Assembly (NCBI GenBank): GCA_009760885.1
Contig: CM019717.1
Location: 48,671,366-48,735,365, forward strand
Origin: Achatina immaculata
Lineage: Eukaryota; Mollusca; Gastropoda; Stylommatophora; Achatinidae
Direction of reading: 5' to 3'
Length of the DNA: 64,000 nt
Shown: positions 48,155 to 59,417 of the stretch, piece after piece
How the letters are laid out: each line of letters opens with the position of its first letter
How positions within the stretch are numbered: the first letter of the stretch is position 1
Notes under the pieces: model-generated
What the model saw: only the letters and a program-made list of their open reading frames with translations
Database searches by the model: none
Told to the model about the DNA's origin: nothing
Position numbers and translations under genes: made by a program

Positions 48155-48167
48155 GGGAAAGAGAGAA

Positions 48168-48215
<48 letters not shown>

Positions 48216-48282
48216 GGAAAGAAAAAGAGAGAGAAAGAGAGAGAGAGTAAGAGAGAGAGAAAGAGAAAGAGAGAGAGAACAT
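48155..48282. repeat. (GA)n-rich microsatellite
   Basis: GAGA with interspersed AAAG. It gives spurious KRERERE and LSLSFSL frames. Confidence 0.9.
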
Positions 48283-48381
48283 ATGAAATGAAAAAAAAAT
48301 GTAAAGTGCACCCCTGCGCTAGTTTCATTTTAAAATTTACTTTGAAGAATTATCACGGTGAGATTGTTTTAAAACTAAACT

Positions 48382-49505
48382 CCGTTGCCGCGGTGATGTT
48401 GTGGCTAGTCTGCAGACCAGAAGGTCTCTGGTTCGATTCCACACTGGGGGAAAAATCTTTTTTCGGACCGGGGTCAATACAAACACAATAAATGGATACC
48501 TGTTGTTTTCCTGACAAGTGTTAGCCTTCCAATCTCACAGTCTGACAAATGTTAGCCTCCAACCTCACAATCAATCTGACAAGTGTTAGCCTCCAACCTC
48601 ACAATCTGACAAGTGTTAGCCTTCTAACCTCACAATCTGACAAGTGTTAGCCTCCAACCTCACAATCTGACAAGTGTTAGCCTTCCAACCTCACAATCTG
48701 ACAAGTGTTAGCCTTCCAACCTCACAATCTGACAAGTGTTAGCCTTCTAACCTCACAATCTGACAAGTGTTAGCCTCCAACCTCACAATCTGACAAATGT
48801 TAGCCTCCAACCTCACAATCTGACAAGTGTTAGCATTCTAACGTCACAATCTGACAAATGTTAGCCTCCAACCTCACAATCTGACAAGTGTTAGCCTCCA
48901 ACCTCACAATCTGACAAGTGTTAGCCTTCCAACCTCACAATCTGACAAGTGTTAGCCTCCAACCTCACCATCTGACAAGTGTTAGCTTTCCAACCTCACA
49001 ATCTGACAAGTGTTAGCCTTCTAACCTCACCACCTGACAAGTGTTAGCCTCCAACCTCACAATCTGACAAGTGTTAGCCTCCAACCTCACAATCTGACAA
49101 GTGGTAGCCTCCAACCTCACAATCTGACAAGTGTTAGCCTCCAATCTCACAATCTGACAAGTGTTAGCCTCCAACCTCACAATCTGACAAGTGTTAGCCT
49201 TCCAACCTCACAATCTGACAAGTGTTAGCCTTCTAACCTCACAATCTGACAAGTGTTAGCCTTCTAACCTCACAATCTGACAAGTGTTAGCCTTCTAACC
49301 TCACAATCTGACAAGTGTTAGCCTTCTAACCTCACAATCTGACAAGTGTTAGCCTTCCAACCTCACAATCTGACAAGTGTTAGCCTTCTAACCTCACAAT
49401 CTGACAAGTGTTAGCCTTCTAACTTCACAATCTGACAAGTGTTAGCCTTCCAACCTCACAATTTTTTATTGACTTGGAAATGCAAAGGCACTAACACTTT
49501 ACGCC
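48382..49505 (+). repeat. tRNA-derived SINE interrupted by a 30-bp minisatellite
   Basis: Head at 48382-48455: A-box-like GTTGTGGCTAGTCTGCAGAC and B-box GGTTCGATTCC. The tail block GGAAATGCAAAGGCACTAAC near 49475 matches the end of the SINE at 60946-61183. Between them, about 48510-49465 holds roughly 31 tandem units of CTGACAAGTGTTAGCCTCCA plus ACCTCACAAT with C/T-rich variants. Confidence 0.7.
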
Positions 49506-49574
49506 ACAAATCACAAGTCAGATAAATATTTCTTTACATTGTGTTGCAGACACAGGCAAAAATCCCTAGGTTCA

Positions 49575-49880
49575 TTCATTTCATTCATTCATTTGCATGT
49601 CCCTTGCGGAACTTTGCCTCCCTAACAGCACTCCTGTAGGCCTCTCGGTTGTTAGCAAGATGGCCTGCTGCTGATGCATCCATTTGCAGATCATCAACGA
49701 TGTCTTCCAGCCATCTTCGCCCTGGTCTTCCTCTCTTTCTTTTTCACATTATGTACCCTTCCAAGATGGTCTTCTCTAGATTATCATGACGTTTAATGTG
49801 TCCAAAATGTTTAAGTTTTCTCTCTTTAATCCTCTTTACTAGCCAGCCCTCTTCAATATTAAGTTCTTGTAGGATGGTGA
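49575..49880 (-). mobile_element. RTE-like LINE (family 1) 3' fragment
   Basis: Reverse complement of the C-terminal block (NIEEGWLVKRI, LKHFGHIKRHDNLEKT, QMDASAAGHLANNR) ending in an (AATG)n tail at 49570-49595. 5'-truncated. Confidence 0.85.
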
Positions 49881-50204
49881 CAATATTATTTCACATGTCT
49901 CAAGACAGAAGGTTCAACTTGTATGACAGTGTAGACTTCATAAGTTTAGTAAACAGCTACAAGATAACAATAACAAAAAAAAAAAGATAAGTCTAATGAA
50001 GAGATAACAAAAAATTTGCAAGAACCAAGGTTAAAAACTCATCGTCATTTCACTAATTTTATACATCTCCTATCTGCGGAGTGATTGCAATGGGTATCCA
50101 GTCCACCACAGAGTACCTGGCTGTGAATATTGCAGAGTCTCCTTCTACCGTTATCACCCTCTCATGATTTGGTTGAGGTGGGAAGAGGGAGGGGGGAGCA
50201 TTGT

Positions 50205-50475
50205 CCGATTTGGCAGCCAGCGACCCATAGCTAACATGCTAGCGTCAGGTTTAGCGAACCATAGCTAACATGCTAGTGTCAGGTTTAGCGAACCATAGCT
50301 AACATGCTAGCGTCAGGTTTACCGAACTATAGCGAACATACTAACCTCATGTTTGGCGAACCATAGTCGACCAAGACCCTGTCCTACCTCTCCGTTGGTA
50401 TCCACACTGACAGGCGTAGCCTGGCTAATGAAGCAGGGATCGCCATAGCCCTCGTGGTGGTGGAGTAACGTGAAT
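50205..50475 (+). repeat. Family S repeat with four head units, 3'-truncated
   Basis: The head, AACCATAGCTAACATGCTAG plus about 15 bp, occurs about four times at 50228-50365. The conserved body is CCAAGACCCTGTCC, GTAGCCTGGCTAAT, GGTGGTGGAG. It ends at the start of the 59-bp minisatellite instead of an (AGA)n tail. Confidence 0.7.
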
Positions 50476-50740
50476 AGATGTCGGTGATTAAACGCCGCGT
50501 GATTGTGTGTCGTGATTAAGAGTTGCATGATTAGACGTCCAGGTGATTAAGTGTCGCGTGATTGTGTGTCGTGATTAAGAGTTGCATGATTAGACGTCCA
50601 GGTGATTAAGTGCCGTGTGATTGTGTGTCGTGATTAAGAGTTGCATGATTAGACGTCCAGGTGATTAAACGCCGTGTGACTGTGTGTCGTGATTAAGAGT
50701 TGCATGATTAGACGTCCAGGTGATTAAATGTCGCGCTATC
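50476..50740. repeat. 59-bp minisatellite, four units
   Basis: Units contain GTGATTGTGTGTCGTGATTA, then AGAGTTGCATGATTAGACGT, then CCAGGTGATTAAGTGCCGC. It follows the truncated family S repeat without a gap. Confidence 0.9.
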
Positions 50741-51504
50741 GAGTCGCGGTAGTTATGTGACAGAACGATTTAATGTATGTGCTTCAGCCTGACGACCAGC
50801 AGAAAGCAAGGAACTCGAACCCTGATGTATTTTATACAACTTCAGTGGTTATTCGCTTCCAGCCCGCCTCTCTATTGAATGAAATATTTTTAAATACATT
50901 TAAGTGAAGAGACAGGTTTGATTTGTCCATGTTCGATCAGGATTACATTCATTGCCAACAAATAGCTATGTCAATTTTTTGACCACCAAAAACTTCGGTG
51001 TGTGGCGTCAGTTATCCTGTCAGTGAAACTCCTCACTTTCATGCAGTACTCTTTATGGTGTGGAGTGCTGTGAGGCAAAGATTCTGCTTTGTGACGCAAA
51101 CGAACTTACTAGCATTAGAGAAGGAATCGATAATAAACTTCCTCTTAATATCGCATGCTTGCGAGCTGAATTAAATATTTGTGAGCTAAGGGACACAACC
51201 TGCTTAGACGGTGCGCCGTTTTTTGTGCGGTCACCACACCACATTTGTGTCACAACACTCAGAAGAAAAGAGTTAGGGATCGACTCGGTCTCTCATGTCG
51301 CAGTGCAGGTCTTTGGAAAACTTAGAGTTATATCTCGCTAGGAGAGCATCCTTTCATCGTGTTGGATACAATCAGAGAAGTGTGGAATATCACTACAGTT
51401 AAGTTGTCATCCTCACAATCATAACCACTACAATAACTGAGATAAGGAACTGTGCACTCGACTTCAGAATTTGAAACAAGAAGACGAAGACTTTTAGAAG
51501 AGTA

Positions 51505-51790
51505 TAGAAACACTGATGTCATCTACAGAAACATTGATGTCACCTACACAAGCAGTGTCATCTACAGAAACACTGATGTCATCTACAGAAACATTGATGT
51601 CGTCTACACAAGCAATGCCATCTACAGAAACAATGATATCATTTACAGAACCAGTGATATCATTTACAGAAACACTGATATCATCCATAGAACAAAAATA
51701 TCATACTTTAAAAAAAACGGTGATGTCATCTACAGAAGAACTATCCTCTTGTACAGATACAGTCTCATCTGCAGAAACTCTGAGGTCGTA
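51505..51790. repeat. 21-bp minisatellite, about 13 units, degenerate
   Basis: Units of about TCATCTACAGAAACACTGATG with frequent substitutions. Open frames in three registers (for example SSTETLM repeats) arise from the multiple-of-three period. No signal peptide or other coding evidence. Confidence 0.8.
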
Positions 51791-52734
51791 CAGAATAAGG
51801 TGATGGTACCAGATAAATGATACATGATAGAAAGGGATATATATTTACCGAAATGGAATGTGCGAATTTTAATAAAATGAAACGGAAAAACCTTAGTGCC
51901 CGGATGTGACAACAGATGCAGTTTAGCTGTATCTGAACATGACAAACTTCCGCTTTCTCTTTAATTTGAAACAAGGAAGAATATGGAATTTTTGACATTT
52001 CTTTGAAAGCACACTAATGTAAATTATTTCGTTTCATTTGCTGGCTTACTTCGACACTTAACATTTTTTAAAATAGAAAACGCAAATTATCGAACGCTAA
52101 TACAATATATTATTCGTGGTTTTAATGATAATGATAAATGTCATAAACTGAAATGTGGTAAAAATGTTCTACTCATTTGTTGTAAAGCCATGGAGAACTT
52201 CTAACTGATGGATGAGAAAAATCTGAAGGAATAAGCAAGGAGGAAGAAGACGAAAGGAAGAGCAGAGCGCGCAAACAATAGAGAGAGAAATATCAGAATG
52301 GAAATTTGAGAGAAGAACCTTCTTCGTCAAATGGCGAACAACCGTCGACACTGATAATTTAAATCAGCTCGCCAAATCGGACTGGCAATGGACAAGGGGG
52401 ACATTGCTAAGGCTGTATTGGACATAGAGTGAAAAGTGGAAATGGAAGAACAATGTAGCTGTGAAAAGACTGCTGGATCCAGGACAAATTAAGCGGGCTG
52501 GCAGGAAATCCGAACAAAAAAAAACGAATTGTAAATAACCAACATTTGGCAGGAACTATTAGCAAACATACTCTTCTGTGGATGCTGCGGCATGCATCTG
52601 AGCATATGTGGGGTTGTCCCGAATGCAGTGAAGCCGGAGTCTTAATTTTGAACTTTGAACTTTGACTTTGATCAGCCCGTCAAAGATGATTTCTCGCCTT
52701 CTGATTTTTTTTAGGGCGAAGATGCTGTTAAATC

Positions 52735-53065
52735 TGGCAGTCAGCTACCCATACATGACAAATATTGACGCCAGGTTTGGCCAGCCATAGTCTATCAAGA
52801 CTCTGCCCTCTCCTCTCCCTGGTACCCGCAGTAACAAGCCTAGCCTGGCTAATTGGGCAGGGATCGCCATACTCCCCACGGCGGTAGAGCCTTTTGAAGA
52901 AATTGTGTACACCCTATGCTTTTTAGATGCATTCAAGGACTGAGAAAATAGCCACCATAAGCCATTGCCACTCCAACACAACGCTGTGCCCCAACATCTT
53001 CAGTGAAACAGCTGCAGAGAACACCAACGACAGAAGATTCATGGGAGATAGTGGAAGAAGAAGTG
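52735..53065 (+). repeat. Family S repeat, single head unit
   Basis: Head CAGTCAGCTACCCATACATG, body CTAGCCTGGCTAATTGGGCAG and CGGCGGTAGAG, 3' end GTGGAAGAAGAAG. Complete by comparison with the 7475 and 35810 copies. Confidence 0.7.
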
Positions 53066-53174
53066 ATAAATATGTCTTATAAAATTATATTTAATTTTTT
53101 AAAAGCTGCAGTTTAAGAAGGTGAAAAATACCAGTGAAATCAAATTACGAATACGCAATGTAAATACTCGCCTT

Positions 53175-53375
53175 CTGATTTCATGGGTACATGGGACCCA
53201 GCTAGAAGATCTTGATTTTGCTGATGACATAACACTTATCAGTAACAATGTGAATTTCATGCAAGAAAAAACAGATAGCCTGTCTTCACTGGCTAGCAAA
53301 ATAGGTCTTGAAATTAACAAGGACACACCCATGCGGCTACTGTTTTTCAAACAAACTAACAAATGACAAATAAGT
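53175..53375 (+). mobile_element. Reverse transcriptase fragment of a family-3-like LINE
   Basis: The frame 53121-53366 contains LEDLDFADDITLIS, the catalytic box, followed by a helix typical of the palm/thumb border (KTDSLSSLASKIGLEIN). No other domains remain. Confidence 0.7.
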
Positions 53376-53494
53376 GCTTGTAACAGCTATGCCATTAGGC
53401 TTTTTAAAATCTTGAATGAAACGAAAACGATGAGGTTTTCGAAATTCAAACACAATTTTTAAAAATACCTTATATATTAAGATTTTTACACTCA

Positions 53495-53890
53495 CTCGAC
53501 AAGACCTGCACAAAAGTCACTGGAAGCAGCAGAAATGTGGTTTATTACAAGAATGTTGCGAATTCCCTGGAAAGAAAATATATCTCGTAACTAATGGAAT
53601 GTGTTTGAGAAGAGTTGAAGATAGAAAAAATCTTGTAAAAAAAAAATAACAGAGAGACAATGTACTTTCAAAGGACATGCAATGAGAAGAGGGGGCATTG
53701 AAAATATTATAACAACAGGAAAAATAGAAGGAAGAAGATCAAGAGGAAGACCAAGAGAAATGATACTGGACAGTCTGACGGGATGGTGTGAGAGGAGATC
53801 ACCAACCGAGCTAACGGCCTGCATGAAGGATTGTGTACTCTGGAGAAGCATAATAGCCAACGCCAGTCGGCACGGCACCTGATGATGACG
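53495..53890 (+). mobile_element. 5'-truncated RTE-like LINE (family 2)
   Basis: Keeps only the C-terminal blocks (WFI-RMLRIPW, AMRRGGIENIITTGK, GRPREMILDSLTGW, ASRHGT) and a short GATGATGA tail at 53880-53889. A frameshift lies near 53580-53650. Confidence 0.88.
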
Positions 53891-54244
53891 AATATAAACA
53901 ATATCCTTTCTCTTAAACGTATGTATAGTATCATCTAATATAATCAAAATAATTTTAACAATGTTGCAAACAAGATATCTGTAAATAACACATGCGAAAG
54001 ACATATTGTAGGCGAGAGTTATTGTTCATTATTAAAATGATAAAATATGAAAAAGCAACATCCTGAAAGATAAGTGTTTGCTGAGAATAAAATTCAGAAA
54101 TCAAACAATTCAAAACAGGAAAACATTTTCTAAGTGGTCACGTACAGAAGAGAGAAGTTGAAATATACAATAGAATCTGCAGCAAAAAGTGGTTAAAGAG
54201 ACCAAGATAACGAGAGTAGGTTAACTATTTAAAGGAAAAAGGTA

Positions 54245-54475
54245 AAGGTAATCCTGTTATGCCTTAGAGAAACATAGGGATATGGTGTTAGTGCCCATAT
54301 TTTCCTTGACCTGTCAGCACACTAGAGGGTGATATGGTCAGTATTACGCCTTTCTTTCCCCAAATCCAGAAGAAGTCGGGTACCCATTTCTTCAGCTGGA
54401 TGACTGAGGCGTCTCTAGCCGGATTCGAACTCCCGACCTTCGCCATGAGAGACTAGTGCACTAACCACACTTACA
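54245..54475 (-). repeat. tRNA-derived SINE
   Basis: On the minus strand it begins GTGTGGTTAGTGCACTAG (A-box-like) and has GGGAGTTCGAATCCGGC (B-box). The body contains CTTCTTCTGGATTTGGGG and ends GGGCACTAACACCATATCCC. Both pol III boxes are close to consensus. Confidence 0.7.
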
Positions 54476-54629
54476 TTATCTTATTTCTCTGCAGCTATTG
54501 TCGGCCTTATTATCGATTGTTCTCAAATAACTTCTTGTTTCTCCGCTTTAGAACAACACACTGAGCAAAACAGTTTCTCAAAATGTGTAATCGTTGAGTC
54601 ACAATGATTGTGTTGTCATGTGAGTATTA

Positions 54630-54890
54630 ATTGTATGGATGTTGTGTATAACTGTGTCAATATTGTGTATAACTGTGTCTGTGTTATGTATAACTGTATG
54701 GATGTTGTGTATAACTGTATGGATGTTGTATATAAACATGTGGATGTTGTGTATAACTGTGTGGGTATTGTTTTTAACTGTATGAATGTTGTGTATAACT
54801 ATATGGATGTTGTATATGACTATGTGGATGTTATGTATAAATGTGTATATGTTGTATATAACTGTGTGAATGTTGTGTATAACCTTGGCA
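54630..54890. repeat. 21-bp minisatellite, about 12 units, split by a LINE
   Basis: Units of about ATGTTGTGTATAACTGTATGG. A further two units lie at 55477-55513, on the far side of the LINE insertion. Confidence 0.85.
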
Positions 54891-55477
54891 GCTACATAGA
54901 CCAGGATGGTGACACCAGGAAGGAAATTAGAATTAGAATTGCTAAAAGCAGCATTGACCTTCAAAACTCGTGAGAACATATGGAATTCAAAAGTTATCAG
55001 CACAAAAACCAAGTAAAGATTATTCAGTTCAAATATTATATCCACCCTCATTTATGCATGCGAAAGCTGGGAATCAACTAAAGAAATAAACAACAAATTA
55101 GACTCTTTTGAAAACAAATGTCTAAAGAAAATACTTGGTATAAAGTGGAATGAATTTAACAACAACACAGAGATAAGACAGATGAGCAAACAACAACCTG
55201 TCTTATGGGTGATCAGAAAAAGAAGATGGACATATGTAGGCCATGGATTGAGAAGAAACAGTCAGAGAATTCCAAAACAAACTATCAAGTGGAGCACCAC
55301 AGGCCGAAGAAAAAGAGGTCGACTACATGAAACTCTAAAGAGGACAGTGTTAAGAGAAGCCAGTTTAGTGGACATAACATCCCTTGATGAGGTTGAAAAA
55401 CTCGACTAAAACAGGAAAACTTGACAAACAACTATGCGAGCCCTATGTGACGCTTAACGGCATGGGAAGGATATAAG
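54891..55477 (+). mobile_element. Family-3-like LINE 3' end inserted in the 21-bp minisatellite
   Basis: C-terminal features: YACESWESTKEINNKLDSFE near 55050, KKILGIKWNEF near 55125, RRWTYVGHGLRR near 55220, GRRKRGRLHETLKRT near 55300. Frames are broken near 54973 and 55180. TGTTGTGTATAAC is present on each side, but it is also the minisatellite unit, so the target duplication cannot be sized. Confidence 0.75.
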
Positions 55478-55536
55478 ATGTTGTGTATAACTATGGTTAT
55501 GTTGCGTATAACTGCTATTGTAAGAATATAACAGAT

Positions 55537-56631
55537 AAAAGGGATGGCGACTTTTCCCGCCTTCTATAGACGCTACATAGACGATGGCATTGGGATCACA
55601 TCAATGCCAGAGGAAGACCTTGACAACTTTATCAGTTTTGTTAAAGAATACAATCCTGTCATTTCTTTCACCTCCCATATCTCTGCTACTTCCGCTAACT
55701 TTCTTGACATTGCCGTCACTATCGGCCCCTCCGGGCTTACTACTTCTATCTACTATAAACCTACAGACTCTCACAGCTACCTCCTGTACTCTTCCTCCCA
55801 TCCCAGATCGTGTAAGGACTCTATTCCTTTTTCCCAGCTTCTTAGGTTGCGACGTTTGTGTAAGGAGGATTTGGATTTCCAGGATCAAGGCCACAAATTA
55901 CTAGATTTCTTCCGTCAACGCGGCTATCCAGACCACGTTCTCTCGTCGTCTTGGATCCGCATTAGCCACATATCGCGGCAACAAGCCTCACCCCTAAACC
56001 GCACTGTAGCTTGGACAGGGTGAAACTAGTACTCACGTACCACCCCCATAGTTTGGCAGTTAAAAACATACTGTTTCGCCATCTCCACCTCCTCCAGACC
56101 GAGCCTGAGACACGTGAACTTTTTGGGGAACCCCCATTGGTGGCTTACAGACGTGACAAAAACCTCAGGGACCTTTTAATTCGTAGTCATCTTAAGACAG
56201 ATGACACTTTTTATGGTACCAGACGTTGTGGACGCCGTAGATGCAACACTTGTCCGTTTGTTGTCGAGGCCAGCCAGATCTCTTTCCCTAAATCCACGTT
56301 GTCGGTACAGGAGGGCTTCACCTGCACTTCACGAAATGTCATTTATGTTATCATGTGCAAACGTTGCGGTTTGAAGTACATAGGGGAAACTGGCTTACGG
56401 TTAGGAGATCGATTTCGCCAGCATCTCAATGATATTTCTAAGAGGGCCTGGACACCTGTGGCTAAACATTTTTACCTTAGCAACCACAGGGGAAAGCAGG
56501 ACATTTCAGTTAGTGCGATCCGCTCTTGTTCCGCAGATGTACGATCTCGGAGGGTCTTAGAACAGCGCCTTATTTTCCAGACTGGCTGTCTCCACCCAGC
56601 TGGAATTAACAATGTCTTCAGCTTTCTGTAA
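55537..56631 (+). mobile_element. Penelope-like element: reverse transcriptase end plus GIY-YIG endonuclease
   Basis: First frame (55544-56023): RYIDDGIGIT, the catalytic YxDD-like box, then a FLDIAVTIGPSGLTTSIYYK block and the thumb. Second frame (56011-56631): LTYHPHS, VAYRRDKNLRDLLIRS, a CX-type knuckle CGRRRCNTCPF, then NVIYVIMCKRCGLKYIGETG...RFRQHL, the GIY-YIG nuclease with its downstream Arg and a distal EQRLI Glu. This order is characteristic of Penelope-like elements. One frameshift near 56010 separates the two frames, and the RT fingers/N-terminus is missing. The 3' flank to about 57060 may include its 3' UTR. Confidence 0.88.
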
Positions 56632-56639
56632 CTTCTTTT

Positions 56640-57360
56640 TTTTCCACTGGCCTTTTTTATACTCTAATTTCTTTCTCTATGCTACCCCTCCCTACCACCA
56701 TCCTATTTCCTTCTCTGCCAACATATTGGTCTTGTCCCATTCACCAGTTTTACATTTCCTCCCTGTAGGTGTTTAAGTTCTTCATTCATTATCTCTCGCG
56801 TCCTCTTTTCTCTCCCCCCCCCCCACCCGACACCTCTAGGGGCTATCATGTTTCTATTGCCTTCCTCTCTCTCCGCTTCTTCGCTATGATTGGCTATATT
56901 GGGAATCTTTTGTCTGTAGGCAACGTTTTTTTTTTCTTCCTCCTCCTTCTTCCACACACAATTAAGCTTTGCTGAGAGCAAGACGCTTCAGATAAGTTAT
57001 ATATGTTTGTATTTTGTTTTTGCATGTATCCTCGAATAAGGCTCACGCTGAAATATCGGATGTTGTATGTTTTTCATTTATACATTCTCATACTTTCTAT
57101 TTGTTTTTGTTTTTTTTCTCACCTTGCTCACTTCCTCCCTCACTTTGTAAAACTGCACCATACACCTCTATCTACCTTATTTATATTGTAAGAATACACT
57201 CTATCATGCAGGAGACTCTACGTAACTGAGAACGGGGTAGTTGATCAAAGTCCAGAACCATCAGATGAAGTGCTTTTCTGCTCCTCCTGAGATTATATTT
57301 CAGATAATAATCGAAAAAAAAACCTGAGTATGAAGTGTCACCTGGCCACGAGTACAAAAA
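56640..57360. other. Pyrimidine-rich non-coding sequence after the Penelope-like element
   Basis: Probably the 3' UTR of the preceding element in its first part. I could not identify a hammerhead ribozyme core or an inverted terminal repeat by eye. Confidence 0.4.
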
Positions 57361-57364
57361 AAAG

Positions 57365-57448
57365 CAAAGGATAGGCATTTGTGGAAAACCCTTGCAGAAG
57401 CCCCATGTGCCCTGGACACTTAAGGTTCAGAGAGAGAGAGAGAGAGAA
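57365..57448 (+). mobile_element. LINE (family 3) extreme 3' end with (AG)n tail
   Basis: About 65 bp encoding the last residues (PHVPW) and CACTTAAGGTTCAGAGAG, leading into (AG)n. Same terminus as at 41826-41890 and 63840-63900. Severely 5'-truncated. Confidence 0.75.
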
Positions 57449-57449
57449 A

Positions 57450-58305
57450 TGAAGTGTTTAACACTCTAAAAAGTGATGAAAAACTCTGCGGAAATATCTA
57501 CCGCAACGAAACTCTTGAAATATATTTATTTGCGAATTCAAGAGAGATAATCACTCAATTTTTTTCACATTGAAAACTAATGGAAAGTTATCTCCCTTCT
57601 CGTGTCTACACTTTCCTTGGAACAAGGAGATAATGAAAAATACTTGAAACGGATTCAAGTGAACGTTTTAAAAAAATTTACTCCGTTTTTTTTTAATACT
57701 TTGCTCCCAAGAATATGTTCTTATCAGTTACAAACTAACAAGAGAAAGAAAGTATTGTACAAGTAGATATACAAATCAAGCTGGTAAATCTAAAATCCAT
57801 GCAGACAATAAGAGAAACAAATTCTCAAGCAGGAAAGAGCAAAATTTATTTCGCCATTTAAGCACAGCAGGACAAAATTTGTTCTTCCTGTCAGTAATTG
57901 CACTTTCCAAAGACAATGAAGGAAAGAAGAAGATGAAAGGAACTTTAATCTGTAGAACCACCGAGCTGATCACAAAAACAGGTGGTCACGTTAGCAAAAT
58001 GCAGCTCCGCTATTTCTTGGAGAAAAGGCTACAGATTTGTTCTGTGGCAATTGTGGAGTAGAATGTATAGAAAAGTGGAGTTTTCTTTATATTTAACTGA
58101 AGTAGTGAGACCTCGAGAGAGATGCGGGCTTCGGATATAGGGTGTAGTTGTTCGGTTGAGAGGGGGTGGGGCATCATGAAAAGTATGAACACATGAACCA
58201 GACTCTCGGGGATTCTCACAATATAACCACTGTGTGCTGTGTGAGTCTGGGGTCCACCACAAACAAGAAGCGGGTTGCCCACAGCTCTACCGCAGGTTTT
58301 GGGCT
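57450..58305. other. Unassigned non-coding sequence
   Basis: No gene or known repeat recognised. Confidence 0.4.
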
Positions 58306-58312
58306 GGGGTGA

Positions 58313-58605
58313 TCCGTCTATACTACAAGAGCTTAATAGTGAAGAAGGCTGGCTAGTAAAGAGGATTAAAGAGATAAAACTTAAATATTTTGGACACATT
58401 AAACGTCATGATAATTTAGAGAAGACCATATTGGAAGGATACATAATGGGAAAAAGAAAAAGAGGAAGACTAAAACGAAGATGGCTGCAAGAAATCGTTG
58501 ACGATCTGCAAATGGACGCAGCTTTTGCTCACAACCGAGAGGCCTACAGGAGTGCTGTTAGGGAGGTAAAGTTCCGCAAGGGACATGCAAATGAATGAAT
58601 GATCC
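58313..58605 (+). mobile_element. RTE-like LINE (family 1) 3' end
   Basis: The frame 58275-58598 contains LQELNSEEGWLVKRIKE, LKYFGHIKRHDNLEKT, GKRKRGRLKRRW, EIVDDLQMDAA and FRKGHANE, followed by (AATG)n. One of the youngest-looking copies: no stop in its last 95 codons. Confidence 0.88.
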
Positions 58606-58609
58606 GTCT

Positions 58610-59415
58610 GTAGAAGGCTTTCCTGAACGAGGGGGAAACTGAGTACAGAGCACCAACCAACAGGCTCACAGAACTACAAACAGGAGGCCTGAACTCGGAC
58701 TTCACACTTCAGTAACTTTATACTTTGAGATGATTCACTCTCCTGCCTTCTCTTGTTCTCCCTTGGTTTCACATCGTTGTGAAGTTCATTTGGAATTCAA
58801 AATTCTCACTCTTCAAAATGCACGACCTTTCTCTCATTCCAGGCTCGCTTAAAAAAAAAAATCCCGCTCCCCGCGTCACGTGACAACTTTCATGACGTCA
58901 CCCGGGTTCTCCTTTAATTTTAGAATGTCAGTGGCTCCGTAGAGTTAAAGTAAAGGTAAATGTATGCGTTGTGAGCCGGCGTCACTGCTAACGGTCAAAC
59001 TGTTAGTGTTCTGCAGCAGTTGACCAGAAACCACCGACTAGTGTCGCCATTAGCAAGAACTCTGTAGCTAGCGGCGTAATTCCTCTTCCTTCCCAGAGCT
59101 TTAACCCTGGCACCTATTTCTTCTAAGTGAACCCCGGAGATTTTGCAAGCCACGGTCTGACAGCCACCTTGCTGAGTGGAAACCATAAGTGGGTCGCTTG
59201 ATCGGCGTGCAAGTGACTATTCCTTGCGCTAACCTGGCTCCTCCGTACCGTTACATAGGCACGATCAGTCACTGGAACTTTTTGTAGATGCATGAGAAAT
59301 AACAGTTGTAAGATAATGACTGAGAATCGAACACTGGATTCCGTTGGGCATGAGCAATAGCCTAGCCACGAAAGGATCACGCACTTTCAAACTTGGTCAT
59401 GAAACATCCAATCAA
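58610..59415. other. Unassigned non-coding sequence
   Basis: No coding domain. A possible SINE-like stretch lies at 59300-59390, too weak to call. Confidence 0.35.
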
Positions 59416-59417
59416 TC

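Noticed and set aside
48400..48450. Functional tRNA gene by A and B boxes
   Set aside because: No closing acceptor stem, and it has a SINE body and tail shared with 60946-61183.
48520..49465. Regular 30-bp repeats resembling a CRISPR array
   Set aside because: Repeats are contiguous with no unique spacers, and this is animal DNA. It is a minisatellite.
51060..51341. 93-codon plus-strand frame
   Set aside because: No signal peptide, recognisable domain or paralogue in the window. Length is within chance expectation.
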